Source: Chloroflexota bacterium (GTDB taxonomy: Bacteria; Chloroflexota; Anaerolineae; Anaerolineales; UBA11579). Taken from it: 64,000 nt of DNA. The notes beneath the pieces are model-generated. The model made no database searches and had not been told where the DNA came from. It saw nothing but the letters and a program-made list of their open reading frames with translations. Of the stretch, positions 1 through 9,028 are shown in pieces. The first letter of the stretch is position 1, and each line of letters opens with the position of its first letter. Where the stretch lies: the NCBI GenBank assembly GCA_016191875.1, contig JACPVG010000030.1:18936-82935 (forward strand), written 5' to 3'. The position numbers and the translations under genes were made by a program.

Positions 1-445
1 GGCCCACGCATGGGGCCCAGCCGGCCGAGAAGAACACGCCCATCAGGGCCGAGGCCAGGTAACCATAGCGCCCCTGGCTGGGCTGGGTCTGGACGCGCAG
101 GTCGTAGTTCAGGAAGGGGATGTTGATGACCCGCAGCATGTGCAGGCCGAAGACGATGACCACCACGCCGCCCGCCACCGTCAGCAGTCCGGAGAAGTCG
201 CGCAGCACCGCGCCCAGCACGCCGGAGAGCGCGCCGAGCAGGATGAACACGGCGCTGAAGCCCAGCACGAACGCCACGCCGTGCGTAAATGTCAGGAAGT
301 TGCTGCGGGCTTCTTCCACGCCCGCCGCCCGCGCCGAACGACCGCCCAGGTAGCCCACATAGGCCGGGACGAGCGCGAACACGCAGGGCGAGAGGAACGA
401 CGCTATCCCGGCGAAGAAGGCTAAACCAAGTGAGGGGTTGTCCAT
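1..445 (-). CDS. CcdA-like cytochrome c biogenesis / thiol-disulfide membrane protein (3' truncated by window edge)
   Basis: The reading frame begins at the ATG at 445 and runs off the left edge after 148 codons. The N-terminus contains a hydrophobic segment with FLSPCVFALVPAYVGYLGG, and a second cysteine follows in SAGWAPCVG near the edge. Paired SPC/APC cysteines in successive hydrophobic helices are the hallmark of CcdA/DsbD-type transmembrane electron carriers, which pass reducing power from cytoplasmic thioredoxin to extracytoplasmic thiols. An AAGGA ribosome-binding site overlaps the stop codon of the upstream L,D-transpeptidase, so the two genes are probably co-translated. Family assignment is firm; whether the substrate is apocytochrome or another thiol protein cannot be told. 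Confidence 0.85.
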   Translation of the reverse strand, partial: MDNPSLGLAFFAGIASFLSPCVFALVPAYVGYLGGRSARAAGVEEARSNFLTFTHGVAFVLGFSAVFILLGALSGVLGAVLRDFSGLLTVAGGVVVIVFGLHMLRVINIPFLNYDLRVQTQPSQGRYGYLASALMGVFFSAGWAPCVG

Positions 446-456
446 ATCATGAGTCC

Positions 457-1545
457 TTAGATCTCAACCACGCGGATGTTCGTGCCGCTGTAGTCGGTCA
501 CGGTGATGTCGCCGGGGTCGTAGCCAATCGCCGGGCGCGTCCAACGCCAGATGAACTTGGCGTCGTCCGGGCGCAAGTTCACGCAGCCGCGCGAGGTCTT
601 CTCGCCGTAGTTGTTGTGCCAAAAGGTGGAGTGGAAGGCGATGCCGTTGCCAATGAACAGGGTGGTGAAGCCCACCCCGACCAGGTCCCATCCGCCGCCG
701 GTGGTGCCGCCGCTCATGTGGGCCGAGAGCATCTTGCGCCAGACGCGGTGGTTCTCGCCCACCGGCGTGGCCGTGTCCGGGCCGTCCTGGCCGGTGGAGG
801 CCCGGCAATAGAAAACCTCGCGGCCTTCCTCGAAGCACGAGACCGTCTGGCGGTGCAGATTCACCTCGATATATTTGTCCTCGATCTCCGGGGTGATGGG
901 CGCGACCTCTTCGGGGGTGATGCGCCGGAAGGCTTCGGCCCGGCCCCAGAAGACATCGCCGTAGCCATAGCGTTCGTTCAGGCGGTACCAGACGCGCCCC
1001 TCAGAATCGGTGCTGATCTGATCCACCCAGATGACCTGGCTGTAATACAGGCGCGGCAGCACGCCCAGTTCGTTGACACGGTGTTTCACCGATGGCGCGT
1101 AGGCGGCGCTGTTCTCCAACAGCACGTCCACAAACGGCGCGCTGACCTGCACCCACATGCCGGGGCCCAGGCTGGTCTCGTAGAGTTCGCTGACCGGTTC
1201 CTGGGGTTCGTCGCGCACCGGCTGCAAGACCGGCGACCAGATGTAACCTTCCGGCGTTTCCACGAAGCGCTGGTTGGGGCGGTAGGGGTTGTAGCCGACC
1301 ACTTCGTGCAACCAGGGGACGAGGGCGTCCTCGTACAGCGCGCCGATCTCGGGCGCGGTGATATCCGGCGTGGCGCGCAGGCTGACCTTGCCTTCGTTCA
1401 CCCGGCCCAGAAGAGGTGCGTCGGCGGTATCCGCCAGGCGGCGGGTCTGGCGCCAGGGGCGGAAAGCCAGCCCACCAGCGGCCAGAGCCCCCACTTTGAG
1501 GAATTCGCGCCGGGAAAACCCGGAAGAGAGAGTGATATCAGTCAT
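457..1545 (-). CDS. Tat-exported L,D-transpeptidase (YkuD family)
   Basis: The product is 362 aa from the ATG at 1545, chosen because AAGGA lies 5 nt upstream and because the protein then begins with a twin-arginine signal (SRREFLKVGALAAGG). The longer in-frame start upstream lacks this logic. The C-terminal part holds the YkuD signature: a His in FHSTFWHNN and SRGCVNLRPDD with the catalytic Cys at about residue 321. Such enzymes make 3-3 peptidoglycan cross-links or attach proteins to the wall. The middle region is SH3-like in character (VNEGKVSLRATPD). It lies directly upstream of the ccdA-like gene and is transcribed away from polA. Confidence 0.9.
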   Translation of the reverse strand: MTDITLSSGFSRREFLKVGALAAGGLAFRPWRQTRRLADTADAPLLGRVNEGKVSLRATPDITAPEIGALYEDALVPWLHEVVGYNPYRPNQRFVETPEGYIWSPVLQPVRDEPQEPVSELYETSLGPGMWVQVSAPFVDVLLENSAAYAPSVKHRVNELGVLPRLYYSQVIWVDQISTDSEGRVWYRLNERYGYGDVFWGRAEAFRRITPEEVAPITPEIEDKYIEVNLHRQTVSCFEEGREVFYCRASTGQDGPDTATPVGENHRVWRKMLSAHMSGGTTGGGWDLVGVGFTTLFIGNGIAFHSTFWHNNYGEKTSRGCVNLRPDDAKFIWRWTRPAIGYDPGDITVTDYSGTNIRVVEI

Positions 1546-1831
1546 ATGTTCCTTAGATGCGGCCTTGGTGCCGGCTCTTACGATTTCAGGCTGGGTCAAG
1601 GATACCATCATCCCGCCCGGCTGCCATCCGCCATTTAGCGGAGGTGGGAAGCAAACCCCGGCTAGGGCCTTGCCTCAGGGAGCGAGGCGAAATCGGCGCG
1701 AGGTTATCAGAACAAATGTTACAATTATGCAGATGGTTCGGTTCGTATCATTGCCCGACGAAACTGGCCTCATCCGGGTACCTGTATGCTCATCTGTGCC
1801 ACATAGGATCCCTTCACAGGAGTGACCCGCC
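1546..1831. promoter_or_regulatory. Divergent intergenic region between the L,D-transpeptidase gene and polA
   Basis: This 286-nt gap separates two divergent genes and must hold both promoters. A TACAAT hexamer at 1720-1725 points toward polA, but no good -35 hexamer sits 16-18 nt upstream. An SD-like AGGAG occurs just before the polA ATG. No repeat or RNA gene was seen. Confidence 0.4.
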
Positions 1832-4642
1832 ATGCCTGAGATCCTCTACCTCATCGATGGCCACGCCCTGGCCTACCGCACCTACTTCGCCCTCACCGGC
1901 GCGGGCGGCAACCTGAGCCGCTGGAACACGAGCAAGGGCGAACCCACGGCGGGCATCTTCGGCTTCACCAGCGTGCTGCTGCGCCTGCTGGAACAGGAAC
2001 GCCCGGATTACCTGATGGTGGCCTTCGACGTCGGCGCGACCTTCCGGGATGAGATCTTCCCCGACTACAAAGGCACGCGCGAGAAGATGCCGGACGACCT
2101 GCGCGCCCAGATCGAGCGCATGCGTGAACTGGTGGACGCCTTCAACATCCCGCGTCTGGAACTGGATGGCTACGAAGCCGACGACGTGCTCGGCAGCGTG
2201 GCACGCCAAGCCGCCGCCCGGGGGCTGGGGGTCAAGATCATCACCGGCGACCGCGACCTCCTGCAACTGGTGGCCGAACGCGTCTGGGTCAGCCTGCCGG
2301 GCAAAAAACTGAGCGACAGCACCGACTACGGCCCCGAGAACGTCAGCGAGGTGTTCGGCGTGCGCCCGGAACAGATCGTGGACTACAAAGCGCTGGTCGG
2401 CGATACTTCTGACAACATCCCCGGCGTGGCGGGCATCGGCCAGATGACCGCCGAGAAACTGCTCGCCGATTACGGCACGCTGGAGGAGATCTATGCTCAT
2501 CTGGACGACCTGCCGGTCGGGCAGCGCGCCAAACTGGAAGCCGGGAAAGAAAACGCCTTCCTGAGCCAGAAGCTGGCGCGCATCGTCACTGACCTCGATA
2601 TCCCGTTCGAACTCGAACAGGCGCGCATCCGCAACTTCGAACCGGACACGGTGCAGGCCCTGTTCCGCGAACTCGAATTCCGCAGCCTGATGGGCCGCCT
2701 GGCGACGGTGCTGCAACTGCTGGGTATGGCCGAAGCGCCCCCGCCGCCGGTCGGGGCGCAGATGGCACTCTTCGGCGGCGACGCCAGCGCGGTGGAGGCC
2801 CCGCCGCCCGCCAGCAACATCGACCTCGAGACGGTCATCGTCGATACGCCCGAAAAACTGACCGGTCTGGTGAAGGCGCTCAACAAAGCCAAACTCATCG
2901 CCTTCGATACCGAGACCACCGGCGTGGACCAGACCCAGGCCGAACTGGTGGGCATCTCACTGGCGGTGAATGGCGAGCGCGGCTATTACATCCCCGTGGC
3001 GCACAAGCAGGGCCAGCAGCTGGCGTTGGACGACGTGCTGGACGCGCTGCGACCGACGCTGACCGACCCGAAGATCCCCAAGGCGGCCCACAACGCCAAG
3101 TACGACTACATCATCCTGCGACGCTATGGGCTGGACGTGGGGCCGCTGGGTTTCGACACAATGATCGCCGAGTGGATCATCAATCCCGATTCGCGCAACC
3201 TCGGCCTCAAAGACCTCTCCTGGATACGGCTGGACATCCAGATGACCAAGATCGAGGAACTCATCGGGAAGGGCAAGCAGCAGATCACGATGGCCGAAGT
3301 GCCGGTGGAGCACGCCGCGCCCTACGCTGCCGCGGATGCCGCCATCACGTATCGGCTCATTGCCCCGCTGCACAAAGACCTTAAGAAGGCCAAAGGCGAA
3401 GAGCTGTTCGAGCGTATCGAAATGCCGCTGGTGCGGGTGCTCTCGGAAATGGAGATGGCCGGCATTGCTCTCGACCGGCCATTCCTGGCCGGGATGTCCG
3501 CCGAGCTGGAGCAGCGCCTGGGCGAGATCAACGCCGAAGTGTTCCGGGCGGTCGGCTACGAGTTCAACATCAATTCCACGCAGCAATTGAGCAAGGCGCT
3601 GTTCGAAACGCTCCGCATCCCGCCGCCGGAAGGGGTCGCGCGCACCGCCAGCGGCAACTTCTCGACGGCCGCCGGTGTGCTGGAAGAGATGCACGACCGC
3701 CATCCGGTCATCCCCTGGATCCTGGAACAGCGCGAACTCGCCAAGCTCAAATCCACCTACGTGGACGCCCTGCCCACCCAGGTGAACCCGGCCACCGGGC
3801 GGGTGCACACCTCGTATTCGCAGACCGGGGTGGTCACCGGGCGCATCTCTTCCAACAATCCCAACCTGCAGAACATCCCCATCCGCACCGAACTGGGGCG
3901 CAAGGTGCGCCAGGCGTTCATCGCCGAGCCGGGCAACCAACTGCTCTCGGTGGACTACTCGCAGATCGAGCTGCGCATCGTCGCCCACATGGCCGACGAC
4001 CAGGACATGCTCCAGGCATTCCGCGAAGATCAGGATATCCATGCCGCCACGGCCGCCGCTATCTACGGCGTTCCGCTGGAGCAGGTGAGCAGCGAGATGC
4101 GCCGCCACGCCAAGGCCATCAACTTCGGGCTGATCTACGGCATGAGCGCCTTCGGCCTCACCCGCACCACCGACCTGACCCTGGCCGAGGCCGAGGACTT
4201 TGTCGCCGCCTATTTCAAACGCTTCACCGGCGTTAAGGAATTCCTTGATAAGACCCGCAAGCAGGCCCAGGAACAGGAGTATGTGGAAACCTTGCTGGGA
4301 AGGCGGCGCTACTTCCACGGGCTGGGCACGCAGGCCAACACTCAAATCCGTAACCGGATGCTGCGCGAGGCGATCAACTCGCCGGTGCAGGGCACGGCCG
4401 CCGACATCATGAAGCTGGCGATGCTGGATGTGCAGCGGGCGCTGGAAGAGAACGGCTCACCGGCGCGTATGCTCTTGCAGGTGCATGACGAACTGGTGCT
4501 CGAATCCCCGCAGGCCGAACTGGAGCAGGTCGCCGGCCTGGTACAGGCCCGCATGACCCAGGCCTATCCGCTCAAAGTGCCGCTCAAGACCGAAGCGCGG
4601 GCCGGATTGAATTGGGGTAAAATGACTCTTGTGGGCGGATAA
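1832..4642 (+). CDS. polA: DNA polymerase I with 5'-nuclease and intact 3'-5' exonuclease motifs
   Basis: The 936-aa product has the full three-domain layout: 5'-nuclease/FEN domain (about 1-290, with YKGTREKMPDDL and GDTSDNIPGVAGIG), 3'-5' exonuclease (about 330-510) and family A polymerase (about 540-936). Exo motifs are present: DTETTG near 359, HNAKYD near 419 and YAAADAA near 497, so proofreading is predicted to be functional, unlike in Taq-type enzymes. Polymerase motif A is DYSQIELR (about 707), motif B is RRHAKAINFGLIYG and motif C is VHDELVLE (about 883). It acts in Okazaki fragment maturation and repair. AGGAG precedes the ATG. Its 3' end overlaps the upstream-most possible start of the TPR gene. 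Confidence 0.98.
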   Translation: MPEILYLIDGHALAYRTYFALTGAGGNLSRWNTSKGEPTAGIFGFTSVLLRLLEQERPDYLMVAFDVGATFRDEIFPDYKGTREKMPDDLRAQIERMRELVDAFNIPRLELDGYEADDVLGSVARQAAARGLGVKIITGDRDLLQLVAERVWVSLPGKKLSDSTDYGPENVSEVFGVRPEQIVDYKALVGDTSDNIPGVAGIGQMTAEKLLADYGTLEEIYAHLDDLPVGQRAKLEAGKENAFLSQKLARIVTDLDIPFELEQARIRNFEPDTVQALFRELEFRSLMGRLATVLQLLGMAEAPPPPVGAQMALFGGDASAVEAPPPASNIDLETVIVDTPEKLTGLVKALNKAKLIAFDTETTGVDQTQAELVGISLAVNGERGYYIPVAHKQGQQLALDDVLDALRPTLTDPKIPKAAHNAKYDYIILRRYGLDVGPLGFDTMIAEWIINPDSRNLGLKDLSWIRLDIQMTKIEELIGKGKQQITMAEVPVEHAAPYAAADAAITYRLIAPLHKDLKKAKGEELFERIEMPLVRVLSEMEMAGIALDRPFLAGMSAELEQRLGEINAEVFRAVGYEFNINSTQQLSKALFETLRIPPPEGVARTASGNFSTAAGVLEEMHDRHPVIPWILEQRELAKLKSTYVDALPTQVNPATGRVHTSYSQTGVVTGRISSNNPNLQNIPIRTELGRKVRQAFIAEPGNQLLSVDYSQIELRIVAHMADDQDMLQAFREDQDIHAATAAAIYGVPLEQVSSEMRRHAKAINFGLIYGMSAFGLTRTTDLTLAEAEDFVAAYFKRFTGVKEFLDKTRKQAQEQEYVETLLGRRRYFHGLGTQANTQIRNRMLREAINSPVQGTAADIMKLAMLDVQRALEENGSPARMLLQVHDELVLESPQAELEQVAGLVQARMTQAYPLKVPLKTEARAGLNWGKMTLVGG

Positions 4643-4673
4643 ACGCCCACAGTTGCAATCCAGACAGCGCATC

Positions 4674-6989
4674 ATGCCGGGCAGCGAAGACACCTACAAA
4701 GAAGCAATGAGTCAGGGCCATTCCGCCGCCTGGGATGGCAGTTGGCCGCGCGCCGCCGAACATTACCAGCGCGCCCTGGGGGAGTTTCCGGAACGCCTGC
4801 AGGCGGTCACCAGCCTGGGTCTGGCCTTTTTCGAACTCCAGAAATACGAAGACGCGCTGAAGTGCTACGAGCGCGCCATTGCGCTCGCCCCGGACGACCC
4901 GCTGCCGCTGGAAAAAGCGGCCGAGATCCACGAGCGCAGCGGCAAGATCAAGGAAGCCGCCGACCTTTCCCTCAAAGTCGCTGACCTGTACCTGAAGTTG
5001 CGCGACCCGGATAAGGCCATCGAGAACTGGGCGCGGGTGACACGGCTGACGCCGGAACACCTCAAGGCGCACTCGCGCCTGGCGCTGGTCTTCGAGCGGC
5101 TGGGCCGCACCACCCAGGCGGTGCGCGAGTATATCAACGTGGCCGCGCTCCTGCAGGATGCCGGGCAGATCGAAGAAGCCACCCGCACGGTGGAGCACGC
5201 CCTCAAACTTGACCCCGACAACCCCGAAGGCCGCCAGGCGTATGAACTGGCGAAGGCCAACAAGACCCTCCCCAAACCCAAACGCCAGAAGGGCGGCACC
5301 GGCCCGCTGCGCATGGCGGCCGTGAAGGAAATGGATAAGATGCCGCCCGAAGCCGCCCGATTGGGTCAGGATACGCCCGACCCGGTGGCCGAGGCGCGCC
5401 AGAAAGCCCTTACCGCGCTGGCCGAAGTGCTGTTCGACATCTCTTCGGACGATGTGGATGAGGAGAAAGCCGCCCGGCGCGGCCTGCGTTTCAGCCTGGG
5501 GCGCGAGAGCGGCGGCCCGGACTATTCCAGGATTGCCAAGCATGTCAGCCAGGCCATCGACAATCAGACCCGGGCGCGCGACGACGATGCCGCCGGAGAG
5601 CTCAAGGATGCCATTGAAGCCGGGCTGGATTACCCGCCGGCCTACTTCAGCCTGGGGCTGCTCTATCATCGCCTGGAACGCAAGGAAAGCGCCCAGCGCA
5701 ATTTACAGCGTTCGGTCAAGCATCCGGATTATGCCCTGGCCTCGCGCCTGCTCATCGCCGATTATGAAGCTGAACGCAACAACTGGAACGATGCGGCCGT
5801 GAATTACCTGGAGGCGCTTAAACTGGCCGAGTGCGCCATCCTGCCGGCCGACCTAGGCGATGCGATGCGCCAGAACTACGACCCGCTCATCGAGGCGCAC
5901 GCCCAGGAAGTGAATGTGGAGCAATTGCAGCAACTGTGCGCCAACATCGCCGACCTGCTGCTGCACCCCAACTGGCGCAAAACGCTTTTGGAGGCCCGCC
6001 AGCAGATGCCCACGGCGGCCACCGGCTCCCTGCTCACGCCGCTGGCCAGCATCCTCACCCAGGCCAAGAGTTCGGAGATGGTCGAGGCGATGGGCCGCAT
6101 CAACAGCCTGGCGCGGCGCGGTTTCCTGCGCACGGCCATGGAAGAATCCTTCGCCCTGCTCAGCCGGGCGCCCACTTACCTGCCGCTGCACGTCCATATG
6201 GGTGAGCTGTTGCTGCGCCAGGAACGCCCGCCGGAGGCGATCCGCAAGTTCACGATGGTGGCGAACGCTTACAGTTCGCGCGGCGAGGCCGCCCAGGCGA
6301 CCAACATCCTGCGCCGGGTGGTCGAGATCGCCCCGATGGACATGAAGTCCCGCAACCGGTTGATCGAGCAACTGATGGCCCAGGGGCAGGTGGATGAGGC
6401 CATCGGAGAATACACCAACCTGGCGGATATGTACTACCGCCTGGCTGAATTGAACAACGCCCGCTCGACGTATGAAATCGCCCTGCGGGTCGCCCAGCAG
6501 GCTGATGCCAACCCGGCCTGGAGCGGCCGCATCCTGCACCGCATGGCGGATATCGACATGCAGCGTCTGGACTGGCGGCAGGCCCTCCGAGTTTATGAGC
6601 AGTTACGCACGCTCTACCCGGACGACAAGACCGCACGGTCGCAGGTCATCGACCTGAACGTGCGGCTGGGCCAGGAAAAACAAGCCAGCGCTGAACTGGA
6701 TAATTACCTGACGTACCTCGCCAGCCAGGCCAAGGAAACGGAAGCCATCGAGTTCCTGGATGCGCTCTTGAGCGAAAACAAGGATCTCACCTTTGCCCGC
6801 CAGCGGCTGGCCGAGCTTTACCAACAAACCCGCCAAGTGGAGAAGGCCGTGGCTGAATGGGACGCCATCGGCGAAGTCCTTGCCCAGAAGGGCGACCTGG
6901 AAGGCGCCAAGCAGGCCATCCGCGCCATCCTGGTGCTCAACCCGCCCAACGTCGAGCAGTACCGGCAGCTGTTGCAGCGATTGGGATAA
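4674..6989 (+). CDS. Large tetratricopeptide-repeat protein
   Basis: About 771 aa if translation begins at the ATG at 4674; an in-frame TTG at 4629 overlapping polA and an ATG at 4707 are alternatives, and none has a convincing SD. The protein is almost wholly helical TPR units, for example AVTSLGLAFFELQKYEDALK, ALAPDDPLPLEKAAEIHE and LLRQERPPEAIRKF, in N- and C-terminal arrays separated by a charged linker near residues 210-270. There is no signal peptide or membrane segment, so it is probably a cytoplasmic scaffold. A TAAAAT hexamer at 4618-4623 inside the polA end may serve as its -10 box. Partner and process are unknown. Confidence 0.8.
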   Translation: MPGSEDTYKEAMSQGHSAAWDGSWPRAAEHYQRALGEFPERLQAVTSLGLAFFELQKYEDALKCYERAIALAPDDPLPLEKAAEIHERSGKIKEAADLSLKVADLYLKLRDPDKAIENWARVTRLTPEHLKAHSRLALVFERLGRTTQAVREYINVAALLQDAGQIEEATRTVEHALKLDPDNPEGRQAYELAKANKTLPKPKRQKGGTGPLRMAAVKEMDKMPPEAARLGQDTPDPVAEARQKALTALAEVLFDISSDDVDEEKAARRGLRFSLGRESGGPDYSRIAKHVSQAIDNQTRARDDDAAGELKDAIEAGLDYPPAYFSLGLLYHRLERKESAQRNLQRSVKHPDYALASRLLIADYEAERNNWNDAAVNYLEALKLAECAILPADLGDAMRQNYDPLIEAHAQEVNVEQLQQLCANIADLLLHPNWRKTLLEARQQMPTAATGSLLTPLASILTQAKSSEMVEAMGRINSLARRGFLRTAMEESFALLSRAPTYLPLHVHMGELLLRQERPPEAIRKFTMVANAYSSRGEAAQATNILRRVVEIAPMDMKSRNRLIEQLMAQGQVDEAIGEYTNLADMYYRLAELNNARSTYEIALRVAQQADANPAWSGRILHRMADIDMQRLDWRQALRVYEQLRTLYPDDKTARSQVIDLNVRLGQEKQASAELDNYLTYLASQAKETEAIEFLDALLSENKDLTFARQRLAELYQQTRQVEKAVAEWDAIGEVLAQKGDLEGAKQAIRAILVLNPPNVEQYRQLLQRLG

Positions 6990-7001
6990 CCCAAACAACT
7001 G

Positions 7002-7028
7002 AAAAAGACCTCGCAAGAGGTCTTTTTT
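7002..7028. terminator. Bidirectional intrinsic terminator after the TPR gene
   Basis: AAAAAGACCTC, a GCAA tetraloop and GAGGTCTTTTTT form an 11-bp stem, starting 12 nt after the TPR stop codon. The flanking A and T runs make it usable in both directions. Confidence 0.9.
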
Positions 7029-7041
7029 GATGGGTGCTATG

Positions 7042-7091
7042 TAGTTGGCCGTAAGTGATTGGAAATAGCAGTGCGCCCAAACGGCCAACTA
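7042..7091 (+). repeat. 50-bp palindromic dispersed repeat, copy 1
   Basis: TAGTTGGCCGT at 7042-7052 and its exact reverse complement ACGGCCAACTA at 7081-7091 bracket a 28-nt loop. A near-identical copy occurs in inverted orientation at 20349-20400. Both lie just after a gene's 3' end. It may be a REP/MITE-like or 3'-processing element. Confidence 0.8.
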
Positions 7092-7184
7092 TTAAGAGTA
7101 GTCCTGGAGGTTCTCCGAGAGCGAACAGGCCAGAACTTGAGGGCGGCCTTGTCTGAAAACTTTCGGTGGATTACTTAAGAGGGG

Positions 7185-8135
7185 TCAGTACCAGATGCGG
7201 AAGGATGTGCGCGTTTCTTCGACCACGCCCTGGTAGCGCACTTCCAGAATGATCTCGGCCAAGCCAACCTGAGCGCTGGCGGCCGCGAACTGAAAAACCG
7301 CCACGCCATTGGTGTCCGTCAGGCGCGTGCCCAGCGTCACGGATTGGCCGTCCGGGGTGAGGAGCACGGCATGCACAGATGCACCCGCCACCGGCACGCG
7401 GCCCTGGTCGCGCACGGAAACCATCAGCGTCTGCATTTCCCCCAACGGAACCTGGGCCTGCTGCGGGAAGGCCCGCACGGCCAGGCCGGTCACGTCATAG
7501 GCCGGGAGGAGGTCGCGCGCCGGAAGCAGCAGGCTGCTGCTGAGTTTGCGGACCTGGAAGTAGATGCTGCCGAGGTGGGCCAGGACGATGCGATCACCGA
7601 AGGCCAGTTCGGGGTGCCATTCCAGTCGGGCGTATTCGAAATATTGCCAGAGCATGTCCCCGTGCACTTCCAGGCCGGAGATCGGGTGGCCGAGGTAACG
7701 GGCGCCTTCGTAGTCGTCGTAGGCGTTCAGGAAAGCGTAGCAGACCGGGTAGCCCCAGCCGGGGCGCTGCTCGCAGCCGGGCGTGGACGCGGGGAGGTCC
7801 ACTATGCCGCCCGCTTCGTAGACCAGCACGCCCAGCGGCGTGAGGACCACCCGCTCGCCGGGGGCGCGTTCGATGTGCAGTTCAAAGCGAGCGCGCTGGA
7901 AATACTGCACGGTCAGCCCGGAAAGGTCGTCAGTCAGCGTTTCGGTGAGCGGATAGCCGTAGAGGAACTCGGCGAGCGGGTTGGCGCGGTAGAAGGCCAG
8001 GAACTCGCCTTCGACCCAATGGCCGGTTTCAGGAAAATACTCCCGCTCCGGCGTTTGCGCGAACGCGGGAACAAAAAGAAAGCCCAATAGGGCCACAAGC
8101 AGGGGGAAAGCATCCCTCCTCTGGTATCGCCTCAC
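7185..8135 (-). CDS. Secreted protein of unknown function with C-terminal Ig-like domain
   Basis: 316 aa from a GTG at 8135. The N-terminus is a Sec-type signal peptide (FPLLVALLGFLFVPAFA, cleavage probably after AFA). The mature protein carries two short related modules, FPETGHWVEGEFLAFYR and a later YLGHPISGLEVHG region, reminiscent of LGFP-type modules in Chloroflexota exoproteins. The last 110 residues look like an invasin-type Ig fold (VPLGEMQTLMVSVRDQ, TDTNGVAVFQF). No catalytic motif is recognisable. The SD is poor, with AAGAG directly abutting the GTG, so the exact start is uncertain. It is probably exported and surface-associated. Confidence 0.65.
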   Translation of the reverse strand: MRRYQRRDAFPLLVALLGFLFVPAFAQTPEREYFPETGHWVEGEFLAFYRANPLAEFLYGYPLTETLTDDLSGLTVQYFQRARFELHIERAPGERVVLTPLGVLVYEAGGIVDLPASTPGCEQRPGWGYPVCYAFLNAYDDYEGARYLGHPISGLEVHGDMLWQYFEYARLEWHPELAFGDRIVLAHLGSIYFQVRKLSSSLLLPARDLLPAYDVTGLAVRAFPQQAQVPLGEMQTLMVSVRDQGRVPVAGASVHAVLLTPDGQSVTLGTRLTDTNGVAVFQFAAASAQVGLAEIILEVRYQGVVEETRTSFRIWY

Positions 8136-8155
8136 CTCTTAATTGTATCTATATC

Positions 8156-8842
8156 TCAGGTGAAAGGCAAGTTCAGCAGGGCCGGAAGTTCGGCCACACC
8201 GGGAAGGATCTCGTCCGCCCCGGCGCGGCGCAGTTCGGCTTCTTCGCCAAAGCCGGAAAGCACGCCCACCGTCTGCGCGCCGGCCCGCCGTCCGGCCAGG
8301 ATGTCCACGGTGGTGTCGCCGATCATCAGGCACTCGCCCGGGGCTATCCCCATCTGTTCGGCGCTCCACAGCACCGGATCCGGGAAGGGTTTGGTGCGCG
8401 GTGTGGTCATGGAACTGGCCACCGCAAGGAAGTGCCGCTGCAAATCGAATTGTTCCAGGAAAGCCAGCGTGCCGCGCGGGCCGCGTGCCGTGACCACGCT
8501 CTGGGGGTAATGAGCGCTGAGCCGTTCCAGCGCTTCGGCGACGCCGGGGATGAGCAGGAAATGATGCCGGCGGGCCAGCCCGCGCCGGTTTAACGTCTCG
8601 CCCAACCGGTAGAGTTCGTCGTCGATTCCCAGCCGGTCAGGCAGAGTGAAAGCGAGGTTGGCCGGGGTCTCCAGCCGCATTACCAGCCGGCGGGCGGCGT
8701 GCCGGGGATCGCGGCCGGGTAGGAAGAGGCGGAACGGGGAGAGCAGGCGGGCGAAGCGCGCCACGTACTGGTCATCGGTGTCGCTGAGGGTTCCGTCCAC
8801 ATCGAAACACAGCCCGCGGATGCGGGCGAGGTCGAGCGGCAT
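8156..8842 (-). CDS. HAD-superfamily phosphatase (phosphoglycolate-phosphatase-like)
   Basis: 228 aa from the ATG at 8842; the longer reading frame upstream runs through another small gene and is rejected. Motif I is CFDVDGTLSDTD near the N-terminus, with both nucleophilic Asp residues. Motif II is the Thr of SVVTARG, and motif IV is GDTTVDILAGRRAGA with conserved acidic residues. The helical cap lies between them. The family hydrolyses small phosphoesters such as phosphoglycolate or nucleotides; the substrate cannot be assigned. Its start lies 2 nt after the stop of a 43-aa membrane peptide gene, suggesting translational coupling. Confidence 0.85.
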   Translation of the reverse strand: MPLDLARIRGLCFDVDGTLSDTDDQYVARFARLLSPFRLFLPGRDPRHAARRLVMRLETPANLAFTLPDRLGIDDELYRLGETLNRRGLARRHHFLLIPGVAEALERLSAHYPQSVVTARGPRGTLAFLEQFDLQRHFLAVASSMTTPRTKPFPDPVLWSAEQMGIAPGECLMIGDTTVDILAGRRAGAQTVGVLSGFGEEAELRRAGADEILPGVAELPALLNLPFT

Positions 8843-8844
8843 GT

Positions 8845-8976
8845 TCAGGAACCCAATCGGAACAAGGCGGCGGCCAGAGCCGCGCTGAAGCTGAGCACCA
8901 GGCAGGCGCTGAGCAGGATGGTGAGCGCGGCCAGCAGCACTGGGCACGCAATCGGACTCTGATTGGATGGCTGCAT
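8845..8976 (-). CDS. Small membrane peptide, 43 aa
   Basis: An ATG at 8976 opens a 43-codon frame ending in TGA at 8845-8847, 2 nt before the HAD gene's ATG. The peptide has a short polar N-terminus (MQPSNQSP) and one long hydrophobic stretch with two Cys (LLAALTILLSACLVLSFSAA). TACAAT lies 9 nt upstream on the same strand and there is no SD, consistent with a leaderless message. No family was recognised. Tight spacing to the HAD gene is the main support that it is real. Confidence 0.5.
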   Translation of the reverse strand: MQPSNQSPIACPVLLAALTILLSACLVLSFSAALAAALFRLGS

Positions 8977-9028
8977 GTCGGGCGCATTGTACCCCGGCGG
9001 CGGGGCCGGAATCGTGTACACTTAGCCC

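Noticed and set aside
2957..4345. 462-aa minus-strand frame inside polA
   Set aside because: Antisense of a strongly conserved polymerase gene; His/Val/Gly-rich with no motif.
7042..7091. Integron attC site
   Set aside because: No integrase and no R/L box bulge arrangement; the element is a simple dyad repeated elsewhere downstream of genes.
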